A DNA stretch of 38,302 bases from Kiritimatiellia bacterium. GTDB lineage: Bacteria > Verrucomicrobiota > Kiritimatiellia > RFP12 > DVOR01. The notes beneath the pieces are model-generated. The model had not been told where the DNA came from and searched no databases. It saw nothing but the letters and a program-made list of their open reading frames with translations. A program made the translations under genes and the position numbers. The first letter of the stretch is position 1. Every line of letters starts with the position of its first letter. Shown here piece by piece: positions 1 to 9,391 of this stretch. The stretch spans positions 1 to 38,302 of the forward strand of contig CAAGNN010000094.1 in NCBI GenBank assembly GCA_900771325.1, in the 5' to 3' direction.

Positions 1-2
1 GG

Positions 3-24
3 GTGGCCTGACAGCGCAGGCCAC
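3..24. terminator. GC-rich hairpin at window edge, possible terminator of an upstream gene
   Basis: GTGGCCTG at 3-10 pairs perfectly with CAGGCCAC at 17-24 around a 6-nt loop. No clear T-run follows, so it is only a possible terminator of a gene outside the window. The rest of 25-110 is GC-rich and holds no gene that I can support. Confidence 0.35.
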
Positions 25-116
25 GGCAAACCCTTTCACGCGCCGGAGGCGCACCTCTCAGCGGCGCAGCCGCCACCCTCACGCGAGCGCAGCGAGCACC
101 TCCCGCACGCAGGGGC

Positions 117-146
117 TTGCTGTTTCGCGAAGGGGTGTGTTATACT
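117..146 (+). promoter_or_regulatory. pgk promoter
   Basis: TTGCTG (117-122) lies 18 bp before TATACT (141-146). The -10 is preceded by TG plus one base, giving an extended -10. The predicted start near 153 leaves a leader of about 30 nt that carries a purine-rich ribosome site (AAAGGAAAG) before the ATG at 185. Confidence 0.6.
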
Positions 147-184
147 GCGCCTATCGATTGCAACCTTACACAAAGGAAAGTGAT

Positions 185-1438
<1,254 letters not shown>

Positions 1439-1462
1439 GGCGCTGGCGCGAACCGTTCAACG

Positions 1463-1493
1463 AACGCGGCGAGGGTTCTGCCCCCGCCGCGTT
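1463..1493 (+). terminator. Hairpin terminator after pgk
   Basis: AACGCGGCG pairs with CGCCGCGTT, and an inner GGG/CCC extends the stem across an opposed A/C mismatch. A short T-containing stretch (TTTGTTAT) follows. It lies 25 bp past the pgk stop and just before the promoter of the next gene. Confidence 0.65.
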
Positions 1494-1521
1494 TGTTATG
1501 CTCGCAATGTGACGGGGTTTG

Positions 1522-1530
1522 TGATATACT
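1522..1530 (+). promoter_or_regulatory. Extended -10 promoter, predicted leaderless start
   Basis: TG (1522-1523), one base, then TATACT (1525-1530). Only 9 nt separate the hexamer from the ATG at 1540, so transcription should begin within about 3 nt of the start codon. No Shine-Dalgarno is present and no convincing -35 is seen. Confidence 0.6.
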
Positions 1531-1539
1531 GCGGGGCAT

Positions 1540-3672
1540 ATGAAACGGTTGTCTCTCTTCATTGCGATAGTTATGGTGGCTCTGACGGCGGTGGCGCAGG
1601 TGCGCGATCGCGGGGCCGCGGGGGAACCGGTGCCGCAGACGGGGAAGCCGGACCTGCGGTGGCTGGATGCCGCGCTCTACGACTCAGGCTTCATCTTCAA
1701 CGAGGCTGTGCGCGAGGCCTATTACGACCACTGTATGCGCCTAATTGCTCCGGAACTGCACTTTACCGAGCAGACCTGGGAGTGGCTGAACGAGCACCCG
1801 GAGGTCTTCAACGCCACCTTCGCGCTCGAGTATCCGCCGAACCCGAATGTGGTGCATAACTTCGTGAAGCTGGCCAAGCTGGTCGGGCCGGTCTATGCCG
1901 AAAAGTACCAGCAGCTTTTGATTGCCTTTGCCGTGAAGTATCGCGCCTCGCGTCTGCTCGATAGTTCCCTTTCGGCCGACCGCTATGGCATTGTCTCCTC
2001 GCGCGAGTTCACCTGGGACCCGAAGCGGAAGGCGGAGTTGGAGGCGCAGGTCTCGCGCCAGCAAGGGTGGTCGGTGAACCACGACGTGGCCGTGCCCAAC
2101 GATGCGGCTTTCGCGCGCGATAACAACGGAAAGATGTACCAGGACGAGGCCGAGCGCAAGCAGCGCCTGACCAAACTGCACCAACAGTTCGACCTGGGCT
2201 CGGATGAGGACGCGAAGCGGACGGTCAACTGGCTCAAGCAGAACAGCAAGACGAAGATCTACGAGATTATGGGCTTGAGCCGCAACGCCTTCTATAACAA
2301 AACGGGGATCAGCCTGAAGGAAGGGCGCGAGCCCAAGGAGTTGCCGTGGGACAAGATTGCCCACGTGGCCCATCGCTTCCCGCCGCGCACCAATGGCACC
2401 ATCGTCGAGAACCTCTGCTTACGCATTATGCGCTACGAGGAAAAGGGCGCCGAGCGCTCGAACCTCTTCCCCCTCTCGCGCGCCCCGTGGCCGCTCCTGC
2501 TCCTGATTACCCAGCAGGACCCGGTGGATGAATCGACCTACTGGTGGTTGTGGTACAAGCAGAAGGGCAATGTGCCGAACTACGCCACCTACTCTTTCGA
2601 CTACACCAAGCCCGAAATCCGCTACAACGACGGCGCTTGGCACCCCGATTCCACCCCGCGCATCCTCACCGATGGCGGCGTCTGCGGGCGCCTCTCGACG
2701 ATGGCCGAGTTCGCCGCCCGCTCGATTGGCACCCCCTCGCAGGGGATGGGCCAGCCCGGCCACCGCGCGTATATGACCTACTCCTACGCGAATGGCAAGT
2801 TCAGCGCCAACATGCACCACTCGGTCGACACCATCCAGGTCTCTACCGTCGGTTGGCACTTGCCGCCGATTTACGGCCCGGTCACCGACCCCAAGACCAA
2901 GCTCACCGGCTTTGCCCGAATGCTCCCGAATAATTGCGAGGCCTACGACCGCGACAACTTCCGTTGGCACATCGGCCTGTGCGAGGCGATGAATATCGGC
3001 CTGGCGAACTGGGAGGACTCCCGGATGGCCTGCCTCATTCTCGATATGTACACCGCCAACGAGAAGCCCGAGCTCAATGCCAGCCTCAACCAGCAAGAGG
3101 CGATGCTCCGCTCGGCGATGCTCCTGAACATCGCCAACACCGATGTGGTCTTCCGTCTGGCCACCGCCCGCAAGGGCAAAGCCAAGCGTATCCTCGACCT
3201 TATGCAGGGCTTTGGCAATATGTTCGTGAGTGTGGCCGACGGCGCCACCGGGGCCACCGCCCTGGCGCGCAATACCGACTTCGGCAACACGCAGGCCGGC
3301 GCTGACCTCACCGCCCTGATGCGTAGCCAGTTCTCCACCTCCTCGCCCCGCAACCAGAAGAAGATCACCAACGAGTGGGCCCTCTTCATCCGCAACGCCA
3401 TCTTCCTGGGCGCCTTCACCAACATCCCCGACGAGTTCGACCCCAAGTATAAGGGCAGCCGCCTAGAGTGGTATATGGATAAGAAGGACTACACCAAGGC
3501 CGTGGAAGACGAACTGAAGTACCAAAAGCGTCTCGGCAACTCCCCCTTCCTGGCGGAGGTCCAGCGCCTCAACGACAAGTACGATAAGGTGCGTCTGCGC
3601 GCCGAACGCAACGAAACCCGCAACCTCAAAGAAGAGAAGCAGCGCAAGCAGGCCGAAGAAAACGCCTGGTAG
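1540..3672 (+). CDS. Secreted protein with transglutaminase-like core
   Basis: This 710-residue protein starts with a signal peptide (MKRLSLFIAIVMVALTAVAQ), so it is predicted to be exported. Around residues 378-420, DGGVCGRLSTMAEFAARSIG is followed by GQPGHRAY. The spacing of a Cys at a helix start and a later His resembles the papain-like/transglutaminase core, in which Cys and His are catalytic. The last ~60 residues are rich in Lys, Arg and Glu and probably helical. The N-terminal third is an unrecognised helical region. The start at 1540 is fixed by the signal peptide and by the promoter directly before it. The substrate is unknown. A protease, an amidase or a non-catalytic fold are all possible, and the transglutaminase assignment rests on the motif alone. 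Confidence 0.75.
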   Translation: MKRLSLFIAIVMVALTAVAQVRDRGAAGEPVPQTGKPDLRWLDAALYDSGFIFNEAVREAYYDHCMRLIAPELHFTEQTWEWLNEHPEVFNATFALEYPPNPNVVHNFVKLAKLVGPVYAEKYQQLLIAFAVKYRASRLLDSSLSADRYGIVSSREFTWDPKRKAELEAQVSRQQGWSVNHDVAVPNDAAFARDNNGKMYQDEAERKQRLTKLHQQFDLGSDEDAKRTVNWLKQNSKTKIYEIMGLSRNAFYNKTGISLKEGREPKELPWDKIAHVAHRFPPRTNGTIVENLCLRIMRYEEKGAERSNLFPLSRAPWPLLLLITQQDPVDESTYWWLWYKQKGNVPNYATYSFDYTKPEIRYNDGAWHPDSTPRILTDGGVCGRLSTMAEFAARSIGTPSQGMGQPGHRAYMTYSYANGKFSANMHHSVDTIQVSTVGWHLPPIYGPVTDPKTKLTGFARMLPNNCEAYDRDNFRWHIGLCEAMNIGLANWEDSRMACLILDMYTANEKPELNASLNQQEAMLRSAMLLNIANTDVVFRLATARKGKAKRILDLMQGFGNMFVSVADGATGATALARNTDFGNTQAGADLTALMRSQFSTSSPRNQKKITNEWALFIRNAIFLGAFTNIPDEFDPKYKGSRLEWYMDKKDYTKAVEDELKYQKRLGNSPFLAEVQRLNDKYDKVRLRAERNETRNLKEEKQRKQAEENAW

Positions 3673-3709
3673 GCCCCCGCTCGCAACGCCTCTCCGCCCC
3701 CGATACGCC

Positions 3710-5053
3710 ATGTTCTTTTTCAAGCGTAAGCACCCCAAGCCCACCATCATCCCCCGGGAAGAGCACAGCATCTCCCGCAAAAACATCGACGAAGATGCCC
3801 TCAAGGTCCTCTACCGCCTGGCCGATCGCAACCACGAGGCCTACCTCGTCGGTGGTAGCGTGCGCGACCTTCTTCTCGGCCGAGCGCCCAAGGACTTCGA
3901 TGTGGGCACCGACGCCCGCCCTAACGAAATCCGCCGCATCTTCCGCAACTGCTTCCTCGTTGGCCGCCGCTTCCGCCTCGCCCACATCGTCTTCGGCAAG
4001 AAGGTGATCGAAACGGCCACCTTCCGCCGGGCCCCGCAGCCTACTGATGTCGCCGACGAGCACGGCCTCTACCAGACCGAGGACAACACCTTCGGCACCC
4101 CCGCCGAGGATGCCCTCCGCCGCGACTTCACCGTCAACGGCCTCTTCTACGACATCAAGACCTTCGCCATCATCGACTATGTCGGCGGCCTCAAGGACCT
4201 TAAGGCCAAGCTCATCCGCTCGATTGGCGACCCGGCCATCCGTTTCCAAGAGGACCCCGTGCGGATGATGCGCGCCGTGCGCTTCGCCGCCAAGCTCGGC
4301 TTCGAGATCTGCCCCAACGATATCAAGGCCATCCGCAAGTACGCCCCCACCCTGGCCAACGCCTCCGTCTCGCGCCTCTGCGAAGAAATCCAGCGCCTCT
4401 TCGTGCGCGGTGCCACCGAGCGCTCCATCCGCCTGGCCCACACCTACGGCTTGCTCGCCGTTCTCCTCCCCGAGCTCGACGCTTGGATCGCCGCCTCGGG
4501 CACCAACGCCAACGCCCTTTGGCGCTCGCTCGGCGCGCTCGACCGTTTCGCCACCTCCCACGAGGCCTCCCCGGCCCTCGCCCTCGCCCTCCTCTACTGG
4601 CCAATGGCCGCCGAGTTGATGGGCAAGCGCACCCCCGGCAAGCGCGGCAACGAACGCTTCGCCCGCCGCCAGGCCGCCGAAAAGGCCCTCGCCCCGGCCG
4701 TCAAGCAATACCGCCTCCCCCGCGCCGTCTGGATGACTGCCGCCGATATCCTCGAACTCACCCCGCGCTTCAGCCAGCCCCCCCGCGAAGAGGTAGCGCG
4801 CGACCTGCGCTTCCTCAACCATCCCCTCTTCCCCGAATACCTCGCCGGTGCCCACGTCTTTGCCGACCTCGGTCTGCTTCCTGCCGACCACCTCTCCGCC
4901 TGGGAGAGCGCCTACCACCGCAATGGCCCGCCCTCGCGCGTCGAGGAGGGCGAAGAGCTCCCCGAGCCCCCCAATCCCCACCGCCGCCGCTTCCGCCGGC
5001 GCCGCCGGGGCGGCAATCGCAAGCCCGCCGCGCAGCAGAAGGACGAAGCCTAA
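3710..5053 (+). CDS. pcnB: PcnB-type poly(A) polymerase / tRNA nucleotidyltransferase family
   Basis: A 447-residue class II nucleotidyltransferase, cytoplasmic and acting on RNA 3' ends. YLVGGSVRDLLLG (about 45-57) and KDFDVGTDARP carry the GGxVRD and DxD-type metal-binding signatures. RNCFLVGRRFRLAHIVFG follows, and LVGRRFRLAH is typical of PcnB rather than of CCA-adding enzymes. RRDFTVNGLFYD and the RNA-binding segment GDPAIRFQEDPVRMMRAVRFAAKLGF come next. The C-terminus ends in a very basic Arg-rich tail, also a PcnB trait. If no separate CCA enzyme exists in this genome, it could serve that role. It lies 37 bp after the previous gene on the same strand, without an obvious Shine-Dalgarno, so it may be cotranscribed. 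A C7 run lies within the coding sequence near 4788. Confidence 0.85.
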   Translation: MFFFKRKHPKPTIIPREEHSISRKNIDEDALKVLYRLADRNHEAYLVGGSVRDLLLGRAPKDFDVGTDARPNEIRRIFRNCFLVGRRFRLAHIVFGKKVIETATFRRAPQPTDVADEHGLYQTEDNTFGTPAEDALRRDFTVNGLFYDIKTFAIIDYVGGLKDLKAKLIRSIGDPAIRFQEDPVRMMRAVRFAAKLGFEICPNDIKAIRKYAPTLANASVSRLCEEIQRLFVRGATERSIRLAHTYGLLAVLLPELDAWIAASGTNANALWRSLGALDRFATSHEASPALALALLYWPMAAELMGKRTPGKRGNERFARRQAAEKALAPAVKQYRLPRAVWMTAADILELTPRFSQPPREEVARDLRFLNHPLFPEYLAGAHVFADLGLLPADHLSAWESAYHRNGPPSRVEEGEELPEPPNPHRRRFRRRRRGGNRKPAAQQKDEA

Positions 5054-5086
5054 CGCCTCCCCCGGCCCGCGCCGCCCACCCCATCC

Positions 5087-6583
5087 TCACTCCGGCCTTC
5101 GCGCCACCTCCAGCACGTGTTCGCCAGGAGCCAGCGCGAAGTCCCGCCCATCGTAGCGCAGCGTAAACGGTTGCGTGCAGACCACGCGCACCTGCCGCCC
5201 GTCACTCCACAACGTCAGCCGCTGCGAGCGCCCCACCGCCAACCCCTCAATTCCCATTGGAAACGCCGCCCCCTCCGGCGGCTCCCAGACCACCCGCGCC
5301 TCCGGGGCATTCACCTCGCGCAACCCCAGCACGTGCTCTAAGAAGAGATTGATAGGCCCCAAAGCCGACCAGCCGCAGAAGTCCGGCCGCACCCGCCGCC
5401 CATACTCCGTGCTCGGCGCGTCCGCCTCTGGCGCATAACACTCCCAAATCGTCGCCGGCTCCACCGCCCGATAGGTCCGCACCATCTGCTCGAGCAGCCG
5501 CCGCGCCAAGGTGTCCGCCAACGCACGCTCGCCATACGCCTCAAGCCCCTGCAACGCCATATACGCCGTCGGCAACCAAATTCCCCCGCGCCAATACTCA
5601 CCCGTAGCCGCGTGAAAGCCCGGATCGTCGCGCGAGACCGAAGGAAACGGCCGCTCCCCGCCGAACTCCGCCCCATTACGCAGATGGGCAATCACCCGCT
5701 GCGCCCGTTCCGGCGGCACCACCCCCGCCACTAACGGCCAAAACGAGGCAATCGTCTTCACCCGACACGGCGCGCCGTCAGTCAAGGCAATGTCGTAGTA
5801 GAAACCGTCTCGCTCATCCCAGTAAAAGCGGTTAAGCTCCTCGCCCAACTCGGCATAGCGCGCCTCCCAGTGCGCCGCCTCGCCCTCCCGCCCCAACGCC
5901 CGGTAGAGCCGAGCAATACACCGGGCTGAAAGCGCCTGTTGCGCCAATGCGTCCACCCACAAAATCCCCTCGTACCCACCACACCCCCGCCCACGCGGCG
6001 TATTATCCATCCCGCTCGCCGTTCCCGGCCACACGAACCCCCGCGCCCCATTCCCCGCCCGCGCCGCCCGCAGCCGGACCGGATTTCCCGCACTCGCCGG
6101 CCACGACCCCGTCGGCGGATTGGCAAACCACGCAAAGTGCCGCTGCAACAACTGCCGCTGAAGCAACACCTCCTCCAACCGCGCCCGATCCCCGTGAAAC
6201 TGCCAATGCAGCCACTCACACCACGCAAAGAGCGGCGGATTATCGAAAAGATGGACCTTGAGCAACGTCTCGCGCCCCTCCACCACCGGCCCATAAAGCG
6301 CCTCCAACGTCTCAATCCCCGGGTAATCGGCCGCGGCATACTTCGTGAACTGCGCCATAAAACACGAGTCCCAAACCCAAATCTGGTCCTCATAGACGTG
6401 CTCATCCATATACCGCGCCACCGGTGCCCCCTCCGGCGCCTCCAATATCCGTGCCCGCGCCTCCCGCCACGCCTCCTCATAGAGCGCCACGAACTCCCCG
6501 TTTGGATGCACCACCCGCGGCGGCCGCCCCCAAGCCACCCCCACCAACCCAACCAAAATCAAGACCAATCTAATCTGCTTCAT
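5087..6583 (-). CDS. Secreted GH63-like glycoside hydrolase
   Basis: The 498-residue product starts with a signal peptide (MKQIRLVLILVGLVGVAWG). The rest has the pattern of the (alpha/alpha)6-barrel GH63/trehalase-like clan. It includes WVWDSCFMAQF near residue 67, ASGMDNTPRG mid-protein where GH63 members carry a catalytic acidic residue, GEYWRGGIWLPTAY and ATIWECYAPE. A small beta-rich tail (about 430-498) follows. The predicted role is cleavage of an alpha-glycoside in the periplasm or outside the cell, and the exact sugar cannot be read from sequence. The ATG at 6583 is chosen over one further upstream because of the signal peptide and a promoter abutting it. The gene is convergent with pcnB, with 33 bp between stops and no clear terminator. 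Confidence 0.8.
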   Translation of the reverse strand: MKQIRLVLILVGLVGVAWGRPPRVVHPNGEFVALYEEAWREARARILEAPEGAPVARYMDEHVYEDQIWVWDSCFMAQFTKYAAADYPGIETLEALYGPVVEGRETLLKVHLFDNPPLFAWCEWLHWQFHGDRARLEEVLLQRQLLQRHFAWFANPPTGSWPASAGNPVRLRAARAGNGARGFVWPGTASGMDNTPRGRGCGGYEGILWVDALAQQALSARCIARLYRALGREGEAAHWEARYAELGEELNRFYWDERDGFYYDIALTDGAPCRVKTIASFWPLVAGVVPPERAQRVIAHLRNGAEFGGERPFPSVSRDDPGFHAATGEYWRGGIWLPTAYMALQGLEAYGERALADTLARRLLEQMVRTYRAVEPATIWECYAPEADAPSTEYGRRVRPDFCGWSALGPINLFLEHVLGLREVNAPEARVVWEPPEGAAFPMGIEGLAVGRSQRLTLWSDGRQVRVVCTQPFTLRYDGRDFALAPGEHVLEVARRPE

Positions 6584-6589
6584 ACCCCC

Positions 6590-6598
6590 ACTATACCA
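6590..6598 (-). promoter_or_regulatory. Extended -10 promoter of the GH63-like gene, predicted leaderless
   Basis: On the minus strand, TG-G-TATAGT occupies 6598 down to 6590. Exactly 6 nt separate the hexamer from the ATG at 6583, which puts the expected first transcribed base at or next to the A of the ATG. There is no Shine-Dalgarno. Confidence 0.6.
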
Positions 6599-6662
6599 CA
6601 TTCCCCGCACGGCGGCCCATCCTGACAGTGCCTACCGGCGTGATACGCGCGCCGGGAAGAAA

Positions 6663-6750
6663 GCGAACCCGGGCCTACCTTGAGGCCAACCCGGGGCGGG
6701 TCCAAGGTCAACCCGGGGCGGATGCGAGGCGAACCCGGGGCGGATGCGCC
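6663..6750. repeat. Four tandem copies of a 22-bp GC-rich repeat
   Basis: Four units with an exact 22-bp period start at 6663, 6685, 6707 and 6729. All share the core AACCCGGGGCGG, except that the first unit has a degenerate end to the core. The same family recurs at 38189-38302. The units contain G4 and G3 runs. No open frame with coding character covers the block. Confidence 0.85.
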
Positions 6751-6779
6751 AGAGGCCGACCGCAGGCCACCCCTCCCCC

Positions 6780-6897
6780 AGCCCCCCCGTTGCGGAACGC
6801 GCGCTAACCGCTGTCGGCTAACCGCTAACCGCTGCGAGCGAAGCGAGCCCCCCGTCGCGGAACGCGCGCTAACCGCTAACAGCTAACCGCTAGCAGC
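6780..6897. repeat. Degenerate direct repeat, 65-bp period, built on CTAACCG
   Basis: CGTTGCGGAACGCGCGCTAA, starting at 6788, recurs with one change starting at 6853 (65 bp later). Both copies are followed by runs of CTAACCG. Together with the 22-bp repeats, this fills the intergenic region between the GH63-like gene and coaD. Nothing coding is seen in it. Confidence 0.6.
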
Positions 6898-6932
6898 TCT
6901 CCACCGGCACTTGTGCATTCTTGGCGGGAATG

Positions 6933-6941
6933 TGCTATACT
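6933..6941 (+). promoter_or_regulatory. coaD extended -10 promoter, predicted leaderless
   Basis: TG (6933-6934), C, then TATACT (6936-6941). The ATG at 6949 follows after 7 nt, so the transcript should begin at or within one base of the start codon. TTGTGC at 6911 could be a weak -35 with a long 19-bp spacer. Confidence 0.6.
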
Positions 6942-6948
6942 ACGCGGT

Positions 6949-7500
6949 ATGAAAGAGACCACTGCGGTTTATCCCGGAACCTTTGACCCGATGACGATGG
7001 GCCACTTCGACTTGATTTGCCGGAGTGCGTCGCTCTTTGACCACCTGATCGTGGCGGTGGCGGGCATCTCGCCCAAGCCGACGCGGCTCTTTGACATTGA
7101 GGAGCGTCTGGCGATGGTACGCGAGTGCCTGCGCGAGGGGAAGATCACCAATGCCACGGTGCTGCCGTTGGATTGCCTGCTGGTGGAGTTCTGCCGGCGG
7201 AACAATGTGCGCGCGGTGGTGCGCGGGTTGCGCGCGTATAGCGACTTTGAGTACGAGTTCCAGATGGCGCTCACGAACCGTCAGTTGGCGCCGGAGATTG
7301 AGACGCTCTTCCTGATGCCCAACGAGGAGCATAGCTATATCACCGCCTCGACCGTGCGCGAGGTGGCGCGGTATGGCGGGAAGACCGAGCACTTTGTGCC
7401 CGCGTGCGTGGAGCGGCACTTGCGCGACTATCTGGCCGCGCACCCCGAACAGCGGATCCAGGGAGGTTCTGGTGGAAACGCCGGCGCGTTTGATCGTTGA
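6949..7500 (+). CDS. coaD: Phosphopantetheine adenylyltransferase
   Basis: It catalyses the penultimate step of coenzyme A synthesis, making dephospho-CoA from 4'-phosphopantetheine and ATP in the cytoplasm. The 183-residue product has the nucleotidyltransferase signature YPGTFDPMTMGHFDLI at residues 7-22, with the catalytic T/MxGH element. RGLRAYSDFEYEFQMALTNR and the C-terminal YITASTVREVA, equivalent to ISSSxVRE, follow. The start at 6949 is supported by the conserved N-terminus and the abutting promoter. The 3' end overlaps yceD by 29 nt. It supplies the cofactor precursor for the acyl carrier protein encoded at the end of the same gene run. The C-terminal tail, rich in Gly and Asn, is slightly longer than usual. 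Confidence 0.95.
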   Translation: MKETTAVYPGTFDPMTMGHFDLICRSASLFDHLIVAVAGISPKPTRLFDIEERLAMVRECLREGKITNATVLPLDCLLVEFCRRNNVRAVVRGLRAYSDFEYEFQMALTNRQLAPEIETLFLMPNEEHSYITASTVREVARYGGKTEHFVPACVERHLRDYLAAHPEQRIQGGSGGNAGAFDR

Positions 7501-7960
7501 CCTCGGCCGGCTAGACGAGGGGCGCCACGAGCATCTCAAGGGAGTGCTCGCGCGCGAGCTCTTGGAGCTGGAAGATCTTGCGCAGATTCGCCCGGCCGGC
7601 GGGCTGGAATACGACCTGGCTTGCGAGCTACTCCCGGAGAATGAGTTGCTCGTCCGCGGCACCCTGTCCCTGCCCTGCGCCTGTATTTGCGGGCGTTGCG
7701 GGGGAGATTTCGAAGCTGTTTTCGCCGAGCAGGACTACTGCGAGGCATTCAACGTGGCGGGCCTGGAGAGGCTCGACTTGACGGAAAGCGCGCGAGAAGG
7801 TATTATTCTCGCCCTTCCTTCGTATCCGATTTGCAAGGAAGCGTGCAAGGGCCTCTGCCCCCATTGCGGCAAAAACCTCAATGAGGGCGCCTGCGCCTGC
7901 GCGGAAGGTGGAGGTGCCTCCCCCTTCGCCGCGCTGGATCAGTTCGAGCCCCTGGCATAA
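7472..7960 (+). CDS. yceD: YceD family protein (DUF177)
   Basis: A 162-residue member of the YceD/DUF177 family, encoded immediately before rpmF in most bacteria and linked with 23S rRNA maturation. Two CxxC pairs are visible, one at CACICGRCGGDF and one at CKGLCPHCGKNLNEGACAC, suggesting bound zinc. ALPSYPICKEACKGLCPHCG is the family's typical C-terminal signature. The start is taken as GTG at 7472, with GGGAGG six to eleven bases upstream (7461-7466). No ATG fits the family N-terminus. It overlaps the coaD 3' end, implying translational coupling, and lies 35 bp before rpmF. Confidence 0.88.
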   Translation: METPARLIVDLGRLDEGRHEHLKGVLARELLELEDLAQIRPAGGLEYDLACELLPENELLVRGTLSLPCACICGRCGGDFEAVFAEQDYCEAFNVAGLERLDLTESAREGIILALPSYPICKEACKGLCPHCGKNLNEGACACAEGGGASPFAALDQFEPLA

Positions 7961-7995
7961 CCCGGCAAAGTCTTAGAGAAAGAAAGAGAGACAAC

Positions 7996-8175
7996 ATGGC
8001 AGTTCCTAAACGTAAGAAGTCCAAAATGCGTGTCCGTCAGCGTCGCGCCCAGATCAAGGCCGCCGTCCCCGGGACCGTGACCTGCGAATGTGGCGCCACC
8101 CGCCTGGCCCATCGCGCGTGCCCCGCGTGCGGCAAGTACGACGGCCGTCAGGTCCTCGACGTCGCCGAGGCCTAA
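7996..8175 (+). CDS. rpmF: 50S ribosomal protein L32
   Basis: A 59-residue protein beginning MAVPKRKKSKMRVRQRRA, the conserved L32 N-terminus. Two cysteine pairs (CECG and CPACG) form the zinc-ribbon version of L32. The order yceD-rpmF-plsX-fab is a widely conserved arrangement that links ribosome and fatty acid synthesis. A purine-rich leader (AGAGAAAGAAAGAGAG) replaces a canonical Shine-Dalgarno. Confidence 0.96.
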   Translation: MAVPKRKKSKMRVRQRRAQIKAAVPGTVTCECGATRLAHRACPACGKYDGRQVLDVAEA

Positions 8176-8223
8176 TTCCAAGAGCCGCCGGATGGAATCT
8201 GGCTTAAGCAAGGAGCGGAAATC

Positions 8224-9357
8224 ATGAGGATTGCATTGGATGCGATGGGCGGGGACAACGCCCCCTTCGAGATTGTTTGGGGAGGCGCTCTGGCCGCCGC
8301 ACAGACCGAAGATAGCATCATCCTCGTGGGTGATGAGAAGGCTATTCGCAAGTCCCTCAAGCACCGCCACCCCAAGATTCGCCCGGTTCCCGACGTTGAG
8401 GCACTGCTCAAGAGCGGCCGGCTCACCATCGTCCATACCGATGAAGCCATCGCGATGGATGATGCGCCGGCCGCCGCAGTTCGCCGCAAGAAGAACTGCT
8501 CCATCAACGTCTGTATGCGGATGGTGAAGGAAGGGCAGGCCGATGCCGCCGTCTCCGCCGGCAACTCCGGCGCGATGGCCGCTTCCGCCCTCTTCATCCT
8601 CGGCCGCATCAAGGGGGTTGCACGCCCGGCCATCGCCACGGTGATGCCCACGTCCAACGCCTCGCGCCCGCTCTTGCTTTTGGATGCCGGCGCAAACACC
8701 GATTGCCACCACGAGTGGCTGCGCGAGTTCGCCGTGATGGGCGATATTTACAGCCGCCTAGTCCTCGGCCGCGAAGAGCCCACCATCGGCCTGATGAGCA
8801 TCGGCACCGAAGATTGCAAGGGCAACGAGCTCACCAAGCACGCCTTCCCCCTCCTGCGCTCCTACACCCCGGGCATCTGCTTCAAGGGCAATGTCGAAGG
8901 GCACGATGTCTTTGAGGGTGAGACCGACGTCATCGTCTGCGATGGCTTCATCGGCAATGTCATCCTCAAGACCTCCGAGAGCGCGGCCCACGCGATGGGC
9001 GGCTGGCTCAAGCGTATCATCAAGTCGAGCATCTGGTATAAGCTCGCCGCCATCCCCCTGATCCCCGCGCTCAAGACCTTTAAGCAGCACATGGATCCGG
9101 AGGTCTATGGCGGCGCGCCCCTGCTCGGCGTGCCCGGAGCCGTCATCATCACCCACGGCTCCTCCACCCACAAGGCCATCTTCTACGCCTGCCGCGCCGG
9201 CTCGCGCGCGGCCAAGCACAACGTCTCCCAGGCCATCGCCGAACGCATCGCCGCCCTCCCCGAAGCCCCCCTGGATGAAGAGCTCGACGCCCTCCTCCAC
9301 AACGCTTCGCAGCCTGCCGCGCAAAATCCTGTTGAAAATGACACGGAAAAGCGCTAG
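8224..9357 (+). CDS. plsX: Phosphate acyltransferase PlsX
   Basis: It converts acyl-ACP to acyl-phosphate, the first step feeding the PlsX/PlsY route to phosphatidic acid, as a peripheral membrane enzyme. The 377-residue product opens with MRIALDAMGGDNAP, the family signature. SAGNSGAMAASA, GANTDCHHEWLREFAVMG and EGHDVFEGETDVIVCDGFIGNVILKTSE follow at the expected spacing. AAGGAGCGG lies 6 nt before the ATG. It follows rpmF by 48 bp and precedes fabD by 34 bp, so one operon is likely. The C-terminal 30 residues are Ala- and Glu-rich and unconserved. A PlsY partner is not in the window. Confidence 0.96.
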   Translation: MRIALDAMGGDNAPFEIVWGGALAAAQTEDSIILVGDEKAIRKSLKHRHPKIRPVPDVEALLKSGRLTIVHTDEAIAMDDAPAAAVRRKKNCSINVCMRMVKEGQADAAVSAGNSGAMAASALFILGRIKGVARPAIATVMPTSNASRPLLLLDAGANTDCHHEWLREFAVMGDIYSRLVLGREEPTIGLMSIGTEDCKGNELTKHAFPLLRSYTPGICFKGNVEGHDVFEGETDVIVCDGFIGNVILKTSESAAHAMGGWLKRIIKSSIWYKLAAIPLIPALKTFKQHMDPEVYGGAPLLGVPGAVIITHGSSTHKAIFYACRAGSRAAKHNVSQAIAERIAALPEAPLDEELDALLHNASQPAAQNPVENDTEKR

Positions 9358-9391
9358 ACTATAGCCAAACCTACGAAAGGAAGACCGCATT

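Noticed and set aside
4784..4790. C7 run in pcnB as a phase-variation site
   Set aside because: Seven bases in a housekeeping gene of high GC is within expectation and carries no contingency logic.
3626..4981. 451-codon minus-strand frame opposite pcnB
   Set aside because: Repetitive Gly/Glu/Ala/Val composition typical of antisense to high-GC codons, no ribosome site, and the sense strand has clear family motifs.
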